From Hymenopus coronatus (taxonomy: Eukaryota; Arthropoda; Insecta; Mantodea; Hymenopodidae), in contig CM060897.1 in NCBI GenBank assembly GCA_030762935.1, positions 106,730,176 to 106,794,175 of the forward strand: 64,000 nt of DNA. The letters are read 5' to 3'. The notes beneath the pieces are model-generated. The model saw only the letters and a program-made list of their open reading frames with translations, did not search any database and had not been told where the DNA came from. Positions 33,133 to 44,833 of this stretch are shown here, piece after piece; the stretch's first letter is position 1, and the number at the start of each line of letters is the position of its first letter. Both the position numbers and the translations under genes were made by a program.

Positions 33133-33226
33133 AGTTCACCCTGAAACGAGGAAGATGCACTTCTTCGAAACGTTGGTGTCAAGCCAAGTTTTTACCTGGC
33201 TAGAAGCCCGAGAAGATTTTGAATTA
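33133..33226 (+). repeat. Second, inverted Penelope pLTR arm with damaged core
   Basis: About 95% identical to the reverse complement of 32624-32719. One base is missing in the first core motif (CTGAAACG instead of CTGAAGACG), which should abolish a hammerhead fold, while the second core motif GAAAC is kept. Confidence 0.8.
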
Positions 33227-33562
33227 ACACGTCGCCAGGAAAGCTTTAGTTCTTATTTTATTGTTAAATGATGTTAAATATTTATAACCATCTAATTTTC
33301 CCCAAAACACATGAACCCATAAGTAGACACACTCTTATTTGTGATGTTAGCGGTCCAAAGGGGTTCAGTATACCCTCTATTTAAAAATGTTTATTACAAT
33401 GTTGTAATTTTGAAGTGGATTTAAGAGTTTTTAAGCTTTTTCTATTATACATAACACAATTTTGCATTCAGAAATTATTTACAATTGCTTTGTTTTAAAA
33501 ATACTGCTCAATTGATGAGCAAGTCCTCTCATAAGTAAGTAACCGATACTAGTACACCTTGC
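33227..33562. other. AT-rich spacer, nothing recognised
   Basis: No coding or repeat structure seen. Confidence 0.4.
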
Positions 33563-34301
33563 AGATGTTAGATGGCAGTTGCGAACACAGTGTATAGCAA
33601 AAGGGGAGCACTTGTTTGTTGCCAAGTAGAGAAAGCCATGGGGAAGATGGAAGGCAACTGTCATGGACAAAGGTGGACTGTATGAATTTTTTGTGGAAAA
33701 AAAGAGTTAAAACAGCAGATATTCATAAAAGTTTAACCACAGATTGTGGCCAAGATGATTCGCCACTAGTCACCAGTTCTCCAAAAAATCTGGATCATCT
33801 TTGTTCATTTCGAACAGGACAACAGATTTCAACTTTTCAACTTCTTTCAACTTCTCCTTCTGGGCTTGTGTCATGTCCCACAGAACCCAATGTGCACACA
33901 CATTTTTCATATCCAAAACATCATGAATAATGGTAAGCAGAATTGCATGTCTGAGCTCTCTCTATGATTCCAATTCATCAATGGTTTACGTCTATCAGTC
34001 ACAATCAATTCAACCTCAATGTTCCTCAGAGATTGCAATGTTGACAGACGACTATTACTCACATCCTTACTTGCAGATTCCCTTCCACTGGTGAACCCAA
34101 TGATCCAGTTAAAAATTGTCTTCTATATAGGAGCTCCTTGGCCACAAACCACAGTTAAATGTTTGACTCTTTTCTTCTACAAAAACCATATGGTCCACCT
34201 TTGTGTAAGGTAACTCACCTTCCATCTTGTGCATCGCTTCCTCTACTTGACAACAAACAAGCAATGTCCTTTCACTATACACAACTGCCATCTGGCATCT
34301 A
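33563..34301 (-). pseudogene. Palindromic mariner-type transposase relic
   Basis: Minus strand from 34301 down: N-terminal helix-turn-helix region (KRVKHLTVVCGQ, then KTIFNWIIGFTSGRES), LIVTDRRKPL, TIIHDVLDMKNVCAHWVL and DPDFLENW near 33775, the segment just before the first catalytic Asp (VTGDETW), which is missing. From 33563 to about 33768 the plus strand carries an inverted copy of the N-terminal region (FLWKKRVKTADIHKSL, DCGQDDSP). The two arms (33563-33768 and about 34100-34301) are inverted repeats of roughly 80% identity. The result is a fold-back derivative of a mariner-like element. Confidence 0.65.
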
Positions 34302-34309
34302 AATTGAGC

Positions 34310-34429
34310 TCAGCTTGCTACTGACTAAGATCTATTAAAAATAAGGTTAACCTAAATATCCAAAGGAAATGGAATTTATGAGTTTAAAAATATACTGTAA
34401 AGTATATAATAAGTGCTTAATGTATACAT
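34310..34429. other. Short AT-rich spacer
   Basis: Nothing recognised. Confidence 0.3.
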
Positions 34430-35010
34430 ACCTTATTGGAAGTAATAAAGAATATTGGAATACACATCTTATGTATTTATTATTCTGACCCTTTTCTATT
34501 TCTCTATGCAAATTTTCACAGCCTAATGCACTATGGCATAATTTTCTGGGGAACATGTTATGAGAGTGAGCAAATATTTAAACTACAGAAAAGGGCAATT
34601 AGAATAATAAGTGGCAAGCATAGTCAGTGCTCATGTAGAGCTGTTTTTAAATAACAAAAAACATTGCCTCTTACTTGCATATTTATATTGGAGACCTTAA
34701 GACATTAACTTATATTAAAAAAATGTACAATCAGCTTGAAATAAATCAAAACCTCCATCAATATAGCACTCAACAAAAGAATGCACTGCATATTCAGTTC
34801 TGTAGAACCAACATAACTAAAAATAATGTAAAGAATTTGAGTATTAGACTAATTAACATATTGCCTCAGAATATCAAAATATTTACTAAAATCCACCATT
34901 TTAAAAAGCGTTTAAGACTGTTCCTTCTACTGCACACATTTTATTTCATAGATGAATATGTATCATATTATACAAATACCATAAGTTAAAAGTCTGTGTT
35001 ATATTGTGTA
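34430..35010 (+). pseudogene. CR1/Jockey-like LINE, C-terminal end of RT ORF
   Basis: The plus strand encodes SLMHYGIIFWGTCYESEQIF, KLQKRAIRIISG, SCRAVFK, a frameshift, then NALHIQFCRTNIT, LSIRLINILPQNIK and a hydrophobic LLLHTFYFIDEY ending. This order (YGIIFWG, LQKRAIRII, LPxxIK) is the thumb/C-terminal region downstream of the RT domain in CR1/Jockey-type elements. Strongly 5'-truncated; frameshift near 34650 makes it inactive. Confidence 0.7.
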
Positions 35011-36358
35011 TTCAAAATATAATGTGAATTACTAGCTCTTAATAACTTAGTGATGTGTAATTGAAAATTGTTTATTATCTTATCATCTAGCTACAGTACT
35101 ACAGCACACATGTATAAAATTAGTGGAATATTTACACCATTGATATATGCAAATACCAATGTAAATTGTTCTAAACGGATAAATAAAACATACTATCATA
35201 TAAAACATACTATCTTCGTGATGTACTAGTACTACATGCTCATAAATTGAGCAGTATTTTTAAAACAAGTTTATGAATGCCTCTCGTAATTTGTTAAAGG
35301 TATGAGAAATATGATCAGGTGAAGTATTCTTTCTGTGAAAATACATCTTCATTTACAGAGTCACCCATATCTAGTTCTGAAAGATTTAGAATGCATGTCT
35401 TCAAGAAGGTGCCTAATAAGAGCTTCGAGCTCCGCATAAGACATATTTGGATATATATAACACAACCAACAATTTAGAGAATATCTTTCCTACTGTCCTC
35501 CATTCAGGAGTTTGTCTCTGCAACCTGCTGTATTTGCTATTGGTGCAGGAAGGTTTGTTGCCTTCCTTGAAGTCCTGTATTCTCCTCAACAAAGAGGATA
35601 AGGGGATAAGGAATGCATGTGTAAGCCTGCACTAAACCATAGCTGCTGAGATTCTTTCCAGACTTTCACTGAAATTCTTTCCAGACTTTCACTGAAATTC
35701 TTTCCAGAGCTAGTCTCCTCAGTGGAGGCCAGAAATCAGCTCCCAACAAATTCAATGAAAAGGTTCCCATTCCTGAAATAACTGAAGGGCACAAAAATAG
35801 CAGAGACAAAGAAAATGTTCCACTTAAAGAACTCAGAATTCATAAATATTCTCCCTATGGGAAAAAGTACAGAAACAAGTTCACTTTTCACTGAACTTGT
35901 ACTCCAGAGTTTATATCACTACTATGCAGATGAGGGTGTAGTGTATGCCCCACCATATTTATGTAGTTATTTTACATGGCATAATGGCTGGAAAATTAAA
36001 TTACTAATGTATTGGGAAAGGTCTTATTTGAAGGTACTGAGAAGACAAAAACTGTGATGTACATATAATATTTACAAATGTTATGTTTGTCACACTGGGG
36101 GTATACTCTACCACTATGCCTACTTATGGATTAAATTAATAAAGCACACTTGTTTCATATAGCTTTGGTTTATTAGCAACATGAATGCTATTGATATTTT
36201 CATGTACAAAATAAAATATGTCCAGTTGGTTCTTATCTTTGGGAGCTTTTAAACTTCAATAGAAGAATATACATTTGGAAATCTTATTATTAACTTAACT
36301 ATTTCTTAAAAATGTTGCATATGCAGCTGTTTGGCTTAATGGGTTAATGTGCAAGGGT
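35011..36358. other. AT-rich spacer, no gene recognised
   Basis: Contains the short tandem repeat at 35651. The open stretch at 35815-36057 has no recognisable motif and no support beyond its length. Confidence 0.4.
35651..35708 (+). repeat. 23-bp tandem repeat, 2.5 copies
   Basis: ATTCTTTCCAGACTTTCACT followed by GAA, repeated exactly at 35651, 35674 and, partially, at 35697. Confidence 0.95.
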
Positions 36359-37239
36359 CACTCTAAAAGTTTTTAGCAGTGCTTAAACCTTAATAGTGAC
36401 AGCAATATAACTGCTTCATTCAAAAGAGGGATACTTTAAAGCTATAACGACTTTACTATGCAACAATGTGGCTGGAAGCATACTCAGTGTTGCATAGATA
36501 GGCAAATCTAATGGAACTGTCACAGTCTGATTTTCGTGCCATGATTGATTATGACTACAAAAAGTCTAGTATCAGCAGTCTTTAGTACATATTTTTCAGG
36601 AACCCATATCATCTAGAGCTACAATTGGAAACTGGTTACTGGAGTTCCAAGGAGGTCCAAAATCCCTGAAAGATTAATCTCACCCAGGTCGCCCTCACGT
36701 TACTCCAGAAATAGAATGTTGCAACTGTGCAGAAATTATTAATGGAGGATCTCTATATCACTTATACATGCTGTCTTTCAAAGCACCCTTAACATTGAAT
36801 CATCAACAATGAATTTCATCCTTCATGACTGCAAATCACCAAGCTTATGCTGGAAAAAATTCAACAATGGGAGAAGCACAGGAGATGAATCCTGGATATA
36901 CCACTATGATCCAGAAACAAATTGACAAACTGCAGTATGATGCTTTTCAGATGATGACTCAGCAATAAAAGTGTAAAGATATAAAAGTGCAGGAAAGAAG
37001 ATGGAGCTGCATTCCTTTCAAAAACCATCACTTGCATTGGTCTCTTGGATACCCAAAAAAAACAGTTGCTACAGAGTGATATTTGAATAAGTGCCTGCCA
37101 ACAGTCATTGCAGCATGGAAAACAAAGTATCCACAATCGAAGACTACTTACCTGCTGCATCATCATGACAATGCTTATGCACACACAGAGACCAAAACAC
37201 TTTATAGTAACCACCATGACTCTCTGGTAGATGGCAGAC

Positions 37240-38195
37240 AGATTAGGTCATTGCTAGAGACAGGATAATTATTAATTGGTATTTGTAATTAGTTCATTTC
37301 ATCATACTACCTTTCAGTATAGCAAGTCTGTTTAATTTCACAATGAATACATTGCTTCATTCATGCAAGAACTAGGCTTGTAACCGAATGAGGTGATGAT
37401 AAAGTTTTGCAGAGGCTCAAGCACAGAGTTGCACGGATATGCTTCATGCACACTTTGCAGCTTTTTATTGCACCATATTTTGTAATAAACGTATGATTAT
37501 TCATGCTTATATATTAAGGCCTTTTAGCCAGTACCATTCAGAAGACTTTTGGAAGTGCTTTTGAGAGGAGCCTGTGCCACAGTCTATCATGCTGGGCATA
37601 GTCTTGGTGGCAACAACTATGTGTGAGTAAAAGCAATTAGCCTAAGGTACTGCCAGAGAGTGGGGAAAGAAATCAGTCTATAATAATTTGTATTTTCCAA
37701 GATTTAATTGAAAGCGTACCTAGTAAAAATACTCAGAAATATTGATATATTTGTATGATTAATTATTGCAACTTTCAATGCAAGTACTTTCTCTAAACAG
37801 GAGAGGGGGACAACCAGATTTGTATTAAATGTACTAATTCATGCTATATGAGAATATATGTTCATTATAGTTAACCAGTAGAAAGAGGTTTACGCAAATG
37901 CTATAAAGGGGAGAGCTAAGACTCAACTCAGTTATATAAATATATTTGCTTTAGCTTCATTCAACCTCTAGTAAGAGACATGTCAACTAAGGATGGATTT
38001 AGGATGACAGGCAATGTTCAAGATTTCAGTTCATATTAACTTCTTATTTTTTTAAATATATATAATATTTTAAAGTTACCTTTTCACATCCTGAATAAGA
38101 AAACTAACACATTTCCTCTGGAATGAGGAGCACGTTATCACCCTGAAAGCAGTGGGCATTATAACTTAATTTCTTAGCTTATCAAAAAATCTGAA
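37240..38195. other. Unidentified insertion inside the mariner element
   Basis: About 950 bp of AT-rich sequence with no open frame and no match to other parts of the window. It separates two segments of one mariner transposase, so it arrived later, or represents a rearrangement. Its ends cannot be placed to the base. Confidence 0.45.
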
Positions 38196-38448
38196 TTATT
38201 CTTAACCCTCTTATGCTCCAGATTTGCCTCCATGTGATTTGTTTTCTTTTTTCTTAAAACAAAAGAAAAGCTTCATGGTCACTATTTCTCATCACCATTG
38301 GGCTTCTATGAAGGCTGTGAATGACCTTCCAAAAGAAGCTTGGACAAATGCATTTTTATAGTGGTTTGAATGGATGGATTCAGAAGTGAAACATCACAAT
38401 GGAAAATACTTTGAAAAGATGTCAAAGTTGCAACTCAATTGAACAATA

Positions 38449-38676
38449 GGCCACGCCACCACTCACCTCTCACCTAGGCAACCCAGGTTTGATCCCAAGT
38501 GACTGCATGTGGGATTTGTGGTGGACAAAGCAGCACAGGGGTAGGTTTTCTCCAGGTTCTTCGGTTTCCCCTACCATCACATTCCACCGGTGTCCTAACT
38601 TCAATTCATGTATCATCAGTGTCATCACATGCGGTGCCATAGTAGTAAAAGAGGGCATGAAACACTATAAAAAATG
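38449..38676 (+). mobile_element. SINE family 1 with 10-bp target-site duplications
   Basis: Decayed head (GGTTTGATCCC B-box), then TGTGGTGGACAAAGCAGC, GGTTTTCTCCAGGTTC, CCACCGGTGTCC and AAAGAGGGCATGAAACACTA. TTGAACAATA flanks both ends (38439-38448 and 38677-38686). The target is mariner sequence just after the transposase end. Confidence 0.9.
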
Positions 38677-38716
38677 TTGAACAATAATTGGGCTGTTACT
38701 AAAAACTTTTGTAGTG

Positions 38717-38925
38717 TTTACACTTGTAGTTTTGAATACTAAAATAAAGTTCTTGATACAAACTTAAGGTATAAAATCTTTCAAATTCATAAATGAACTA
38801 CATAATACTATTCCATATTTGATGCCCGAGTTATACCACTGTAACAAATTCCCCACGTACATGTGGTCTTTCTAGATTCAGTGCAGAATAAGCTTAATCT
38901 CATGGTTTTAGAATTTAAAGTTTCA
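38717..38925. other. AT-rich spacer
   Basis: Nothing recognised. Confidence 0.3.
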
Positions 38926-38929
38926 AGGG

Positions 38930-39580
38930 TTAGTGCCAGGTTACTTAGGCAATGCTGCTCTTAGAATTTCTTTATCTATGTTTTCATGAATTAATTTATA
39001 CCTTTTCAGAACTGATGCTACCATAAAACCTTGTAACAAATTTTATATTTTTGGGATTTATTGCCCTCATGCATTAATTTATGTTGTTTCAGGCTTGATG
39101 ATCTAATAAACCTCTTGCTTCAGATGTTACATGTGTACTGCCTTTTCCCTCATGAATTAGTTTATGCATTTTAATGACTGAAGCTCTAGCAAGGCTTTTA
39201 CTATGAATGTCACATGTATGATGTTTTTTCCCCTCAAGAGTTAATATGTGGCAGTACAGTGTGATGCTTGAGTAAAGCTGTTGCAAATTTCACATTTGTA
39301 TAATCTTTTGCCCTCGTGATTTAATTTATGCTTTTTCAAGGTTGATGCCTGCATGTAGCTCTTATTACAGAGTTCGCATGTATGTTCTCTTTTTCCCTAT
39401 GAGTTAATATATGAAATTTTAGATTTCACATGTTAAAGGTCTTTTGCTCTTGTGAGCTAATTTATTCTTTTTCAAGCTTAAAGGTTGAACAAAATTCTTA
39501 TAACAAATCTCACATGTGTGAGGTCTTTTGCCTTCATGACTTAATAATGACGTTTCATATTAGATGCTTGAATAAAACTC
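38930..39580 (-). pseudogene. C2H2 zinc-finger array relic (about seven fingers)
   Basis: Minus-strand translation, with frame changes, gives successive decayed C2H2 fingers joined by a HEGKR-(P/L)(H/Y)-TC linker, the local version of the usual TGEKP linker: HEGKRPHTCEICYKNFVQ, LKKNKLAHKSKRPLTCEI, CNKSYMQASTLKKHKL, HEGKRLYKCEICNSF, EGKKHHTCDI, KMHKLIHEGKGSTHVTS and SLKQHKLMHEGN. The ends are KxHKLxHEG-type. Stops and lost Cys/His rule out function as written. A LINE (39583-41510) separates it from further fingers at 41515-41760. Such arrays bind DNA in intact genes. Confidence 0.75.
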
Positions 39581-39582
39581 TC

Positions 39583-41510
39583 CTCAATGACAGGGTTGCA
39601 TCAATACAGATCAACAATTATAAAGTAGAAAGAGTGGCTATGAAAGGCTGCCCTCAAGGATCATGCTGCTCCCCAGGACTATGGAACATTATGTATAATA
39701 GTCTTTTGAACTTAGAATTTTCAAGTCATACTAAATTAATCGCCTTCACAACGGCATAAAAATCCTATCCGCTGGCCACGCTATAACTGAAGCAGAGATC
39801 TATTCGAACGCCGACCTTGCCAAAATAGAGAAATAGGCCAGGGACAATAAAATTCAATTCAACGATAGTAAATCCAAAGTCATGCTATTGACAAAAAAAG
39901 AAAAATTAAACAATTTAACATATGTCTGAACAATAGAAGACTAGAAAAAGTTGATGCAATAAAATACCTAGGAATTCACTTTGACCAAAAACTATCCTTT
40001 GACAAACACATTGATAACATGGCCAAGAAATCTATCATTCTAATACATATGCTAGGGAGAACAGCAAAACTTAATTGGGGGCTGGGCTACAAGTCCCTAA
40101 AAACAATCTTCAAAGGAGCGCTAATCCCTATAATAACGTATAATGGGGAGAAGCCATAAAAAAGCAAACAAACCTGAAGAAATTGCAGAGAGTACAAAGA
40201 TTAATCAACATCAAAATGATTAAAGGATACCGAACAATCTCTTTTGATGCCTCTTATGTGATAAGAGTGGTACCCTAATAGGACTAGTAATAGAAGAAAA
40301 GATTCAACTGTATAGGTTGAGACATAACCTGGAGAAAAGGGAGCTAGAATGCAAAACACCAAAACCAGTCAAAGAATGGCCACATCCATCGCAAATAGTT
40401 AAGGTAAATGAAAATACTGACAAAATGCACCCCATAGAGATCTTCACAGATGGCAGCAAAATCCAAGGCCAAGTATAGCAATATACATGGAAAAATCTAT
40501 TTGTAAAGAACTTAAACATAGACTGCACCCCGCCTGCTCAAACAACCAAGTGGAAGCTTTTGCCATTCTTAAGTCCCTGGAACATTTACAAACTCAGCAC
40601 CAAAATGCTATATTTACAGGCAGCAAAATTACTCTTGACTCAATTAAAAACAACTCCTTACATTCCCCTATCATAGAAGAAATAAGGACCAAACTTTGCC
40701 AACTAGTGAAACAAAGCTGGCAGATGGGTAAAGGTGTACATAGGGATAAAAGGAAATGAGCAAGCAGACCTCCTTGCCAAAGAAGCAACCTGAGACAGCG
40801 ATCTACACATAGTATACAATAAAGAACTTGTAACAGCAATAGCCTCTAACTGAAGAAAACAACTCAGTAAAAATGGCAACAACAGTGGGAGAGCTCAAGA
40901 AAAGGGGCTAAAAGCAGATCATTTTTACCAAGCATAGAGCAGAGACCAAAACTTAACTTCCTGATAGTGTTGGAAATCACAGCAACACTAACTGGCCATG
41001 GGATAACAAAAGCTTACCTCTGCAGGTTCAAAATAGTCGACAACTCAACATGTATTCTGTAAACTAGGAGAACAAACAATAGATCACCTGATATATGGCT
41101 GCAAACTACTAGAAGGAGAACGCAAAATTCTCAAACAAGAAGCAATCCGAGCAGGAGAGAGATGGCCAACTGCTGAGAGTGCACCAATAAGGATGCACCA
41201 AGACATTCTGCAGATTTGTGAAGTCAATAGACTTTGATAAACTAAAATAATATGATGATTAACAAAACAAATTAGATTAAAAAACGTAAATTTAAACTCA
41301 AAGAACACTTATAAACAAGTAACACTTATCTTTTAGAAAATATGCTTAACTTCACCTACACTTTGTCCCCAATGCCATACTAGCAGCATTAAGTGTTCTA
41401 AAAACTCACTTGATATAATAGAAATGAACACTAAAATAAAACTAAAACATGTAATATTACTATGTAATGGAGCTTGTTGTAACACGATGGTGATGGTGAA
41501 ATAAAAAAAA
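39583..41510 (+). pseudogene. R1/I-type LINE with RNase H, 5'-truncated, decayed
   Basis: Starts inside the RT palm: NDRVASIQINNYKVERVAMK and GCPQGSCCSPGLWNIMYNSL (39585-39710). The active-site block is decayed (LIAFTTA at 39735-39760). Then KYLGIHFDQKLSFDKHIDNM (39965-40020), MLGRTAKLNWGLGYKSLKTI, LKKLQRVQRLINIKM, an RNase H start EIFTDGSKIQGQ (40440) and an RNase H end GNEQADLLAKEAT (40760). Then a 3' UTR (about 41230-41500) and an A-rich tail. The 3' UTR recurs at 11695-11955. It interrupts the zinc-finger array, whose sequence resumes at 41515. Confidence 0.8.
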
Positions 41511-41514
41511 GCTC

Positions 41515-41760
41515 TTGTTACAAATTCTACACGTATATATTCTTTTATTCTCATGTATTAAATTATGCTGCTTCAAGTTTGATGCTACAGTAAAGCTTTA
41601 TAAATTTCACTTGTTTTTTTCCCGCTCTTGAGTTAATTTATGCTAATTGAGGTTGAATGCTTGTGTGAAGCCTTCTTACTAACTTCTCATGTGTGGGGCC
41701 TTTTCTCTTATGAGTAAGTTGTGCTGTTTCAGGTTTAATTCTGAGTGCTTCTCAGAAGAT
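41515..41760 (-). pseudogene. C2H2 zinc-finger array relic, part beyond the LINE
   Basis: The minus strand encodes SELNLKQHNLLIREKAPHM, HKLTQERGK, SNLKQHNLIHENKRIYTCRI and CNKS. Same linker style as 38930-39580 and same strand, so both are parts of one former array. Confidence 0.7.
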
Positions 41761-42285
41761 TCATATCTAAATTGTATTTTCCTCAGAATTAGTATTAATG
41801 ATGGAACAGGAGCTAATACTGTTACTACACAATTCTCTATGCAACCTAAAATATTTGAATAAATGTTATTAGTGATTATGTATCTGGAGAAAATAGCAGA
41901 AGAAACAGTGCCATTAAAGAATTTCAAAGAAACAGAAATCACTGTCACAAGTTTAGTTGTTACCAGTGATTGCGCATCACTATATTTTCTGATGAGTGAT
42001 GGAATTAGAATTCTACTGCATTAGGAAATTATGCAAATTGAGTCAGATTTTAAGTACCTGCTTTCTGGATAAAATTAGTTGCAATATGTAGTGGAGGCAA
42101 GCTGCCTAAATTATGTTTATCATCTAAATAGTATAGAATATAAGGCCTTTCAAAAATCACTTCAAACTTTAAACCATTATAACATTGCAATATATGAGAC
42201 AAGGAAAGAAAAAAAAACAGACCTCACATACTGGGCAAACAATGAGGTTTTTTTGAAGTTTTATGTTCTTTTTTCTCTTGTTTGA
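41761..42285. other. AT-rich spacer, nothing recognised
   Basis: No coding or repeat structure supported. Confidence 0.35.
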
Positions 42286-42289
42286 TGTA

Positions 42290-42520
42290 TACCATTCTTT
42301 CTTTGAATGCACACCATTTAGAAGATGATGACTTGAAATATTAGCAATTTCTTGCAAGACAGCAGCTTTCAGTTGATAGATGTGTCAGGAAAACTTGTTC
42401 TTTAAAGTAACCCCACAACCAAAATTTGATCGGATTGAGATCTGAAGCATCATTGCAGCCATTTTGTTGGAAATTTAGGAATGGAACTTGGGCCTGCTCT
42501 AAAATTGAAAAGAGTTCTAA
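42290..42520 (-). pseudogene. IS630/Tc1-mariner transposase C-terminal fragment
   Basis: Minus strand: SDLNPIKFWLWGYFKEQVF then HIYQLKAAVLQEIANISSHH, LLNGVHSKKEW. This is the third catalytic block (PDLNPxDFWLWGYLK) and terminal helices of DDE_3-type transposases. The catalytic acidic residue after DLNP is Lys here, and a stop follows VF. Only the C-terminus remains. Confidence 0.65.
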
Positions 42521-44465
42521 ATGTTCTCAGACCTTGAGAAAAGCTCCTCATATAGCAGTATAAGTAAAATTTATGTTTTATTCAACAAAACTTATCCATG
42601 GTATTGGTGAACTGAAAAAAACAAAAACATGCAAACAAACAAACAAACAAACAAAAAAGGAATTACTTGCCCAGCATTTGACTGTTTTGTTTATATCCTA
42701 CCTCAGGTATTATACTATTTATAACAGTTTAAAGTTGGAAGTGACTTTTGAATGACCCTATATAATGTTTACAATACTCCTTAGATATAAGGAGTAGAGA
42801 GTTAAGAAATGAGAATATTTAAACCTGTACAATTCAAAAACGCAGAATCTTCTAGATCCAGTTCCAACTGGAGGATGAAAATTCTCCTCTAGCTAGGTAT
42901 ACTCTTTCACTTCCCTAGTTTATGAAAGCATTAATGAGAGTCTGAGTGTGTGAATCAATGGTAAATACACAATCTGAAGTGATATGAAAGGAAGGCACAA
43001 CAAATGAACATAGCTGCCAAAGAGGAGTAGAAATATAAATTAAAAGCAGCATACATATAAACTAAATAAAAAATTCATAGAAAGAAAAGCTCATGTGGCA
43101 TGTATAGAGAAACTGTAAGTAAGAAAGAGAGAAAGAAAATAAAGAAAGAAAAAAAAATGAAAAGACAGAAAAAGCAAGAAAGTTAACTTTGTATAGGCAT
43201 GCTTATGTACAAACAGGTAGGAAAGGATGGTTTTGCATAAAATCATTTGGCTCAGTGCAAATGAAATCAACAGAACCTTGAGGTTTCAGATTTGCTCAAA
43301 TTTTACATATTTTCATATTGTCCATAGGGCACATTTAAAATTCCAGATTTTGAAATTGTAGTTTTTTCTTTAGATTTTTGAAATGGTCAAATACTAAAAT
43401 TTCTCACTTTAAGTGTACAAAAATTGTCAAATTAGCAATCATTGTCTTACATTACTGATTATGTGGTCACTTTAAAGGAGTTAAACATAATTTAATTTAA
43501 CATATAACAAGACAGTAAAAATGTTGACCCTGAATTTTCAAAATATTAATTTCTGATAATCTTAAAAGTAACTTTCTCAACTTGTTTTCATCTTTTCATG
43601 TTAAATTAGATTCTTTATCAACTTGAAATGAAATTTTTATTTGGAAAAGCTTGGGTATTTCAAAAACATCCATACATTATATTCCATTCAGATGGTTATT
43701 CTACCCCCATGGTTTATTTTTATGCAGCTTCTATAGACTACTTACAAATGCTTATTTTTCTATTGACTTCATGATGTTAATCAAAATAACTTTTGTAGAA
43801 ACAGTTTCATTACACATTTCATTGCAGGTACAATGCTTAAAAGCTGGTCAATATAACTAGGGCTCAAAATTACATACTATTTCCATGATGTTGCAAAAAT
43901 AAAACAATCTTAAGCACCAGCACTTTAAGAAAATGACAACAAACCAAAAACAGTGGATATCTAAAAAATGTCTGATTCCATAGAAAGATAAGTGAAACAA
44001 ATTGATGTAACGTTTAAAGTTATAAATTTTGTGTGCTATGTTTACTTCTATTTCTTATAGTACTGACATTTCGTTGATGTAGTATGACTATTCCTTTATG
44101 TATCTATTTACTGATGAGGAGGATAAAATATTTATTTAGTATAATCAAGTACTTTTTGATTATACTAAATATGCCTATTACCTAAAATTATAAACATTTC
44201 CTAGCAAATAAGGAGAACTTCACAAGCTATCATTAGAAAATTAAAGCCCTAGACTCTGTCATGTAAGTATATTAAGAATATGGTATCATAATCAAAACCA
44301 TTAAAAGCTACCGCTAAGAAAATAAGAACTAATAAAAAAAAGGTATCTTATAAATATTAGCTTAGGAAGAAGTAATTTTCTTGAAAATTGAGTTGCATTT
44401 TTGGAGAAGATAAACATCCCTTATGATTGTGAAGAATCTCCACCTCCTCAGGTGTTCAGTTTTTT
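42521..44465. other. AT-rich spacer, no gene recognised
   Basis: About 1.9 kb with no convincing coding. Contains a CAAA repeat (42633-42655) and a purine-rich GAAA tract (43110-43180). Confidence 0.5.
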
Positions 44466-44467
44466 CT

Positions 44468-44704
44468 TTTTTTAATAGTGTTTAATGCCTGCTATTAATA
44501 CAATGGTACTGCAGGCAATGACACCGATGATACATGGAATGAAGATGGAGCACTGGTGAAATGCAATAGCAGGAGAAACAGAGAACCCAGAGAAAACTCG
44601 CCCCTGCACCATTTTGTCCACCACCAATCTCTCATACAGTCGTTTGGGATTAACAAGGGCCGTTTACTTAAGAGGCGAGTGGCCTGACCACTTGGCCATG
44701 GAGC
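44468..44704 (-). mobile_element. SINE family 1, decayed copy
   Basis: Minus strand: CCATGGCCAAGTGGTCAGG head, a lost B-box (TTAATCCC), TTGGTGGTGGACAAAATGG, TTTTCTCTGGGTTCTCTG, CACCAGTGCTCCATCTTC and a TTAAACACTATTAAAAAAAG tail. Target duplications not clear (GGTGTTCAG/GGTGCTGAT at best). Confidence 0.88.
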
Positions 44705-44833
44705 GGTGCTGATATACAACAGCACCTTATGCTCGGCAACAAGACAATCCACAAGACATAAACAGTACCACCTACAATGGAGGTAGTCAGGATAACAGCT
44801 GCATTCTCCTCGAAGATGAGGAGTATTTGCAAT

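Larger units (their letters stand above)
32624..33226 (-). mobile_element. Penelope-like element fragment flanked by inverted pLTR pieces
   Basis: The minus strand from about 33120 down to 32945 encodes the GIY-YIG endonuclease C-terminal end typical of Penelope-like elements: HRANFTNTKIVAKCSNYWER, RVKEALAISSETNNLNRDSG, then LSSAWTPML. The reverse transcriptase and the GIY-YIG core are absent. The fragment is bracketed by near-identical inverted arms (32624-32719 minus, 33133-33226 plus), matching the pseudo-LTRs of Penelope elements, which often carry hammerhead ribozymes. Confidence 0.75.
36357..38716 (+). mobile_element. Mariner element (dead), split by a ~950-bp insertion and a SINE
   Basis: Left end CACTCTAAAAGTTTTTAGCAGTG (36359-36381) and right end TGTTACTAAAAACTTTTGTAGTG (38694-38716) are imperfect inverted repeats. 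The transposase relic begins MELSQSDFRAMIDYDYKKS (36511). It has the first catalytic Asp in GDESWIYHYDPET (GAT 36884-36886) and the second in LLHHHDNAYAHTE (GAC 37167-37169). It is then cut by unrelated sequence (about 37240-38195) and resumes with PYAPDLPPCD (third Asp GAT 38236-38238) and FEWMDSEVKHHNG...YFEKMSK. All three catalytic Asp codons survive, but stops and frameshifts abound. Confidence 0.78.

Noticed and set aside
36861..37217. 118-codon minus-strand frame
   Set aside because: Antisense to the mariner transposase relic.
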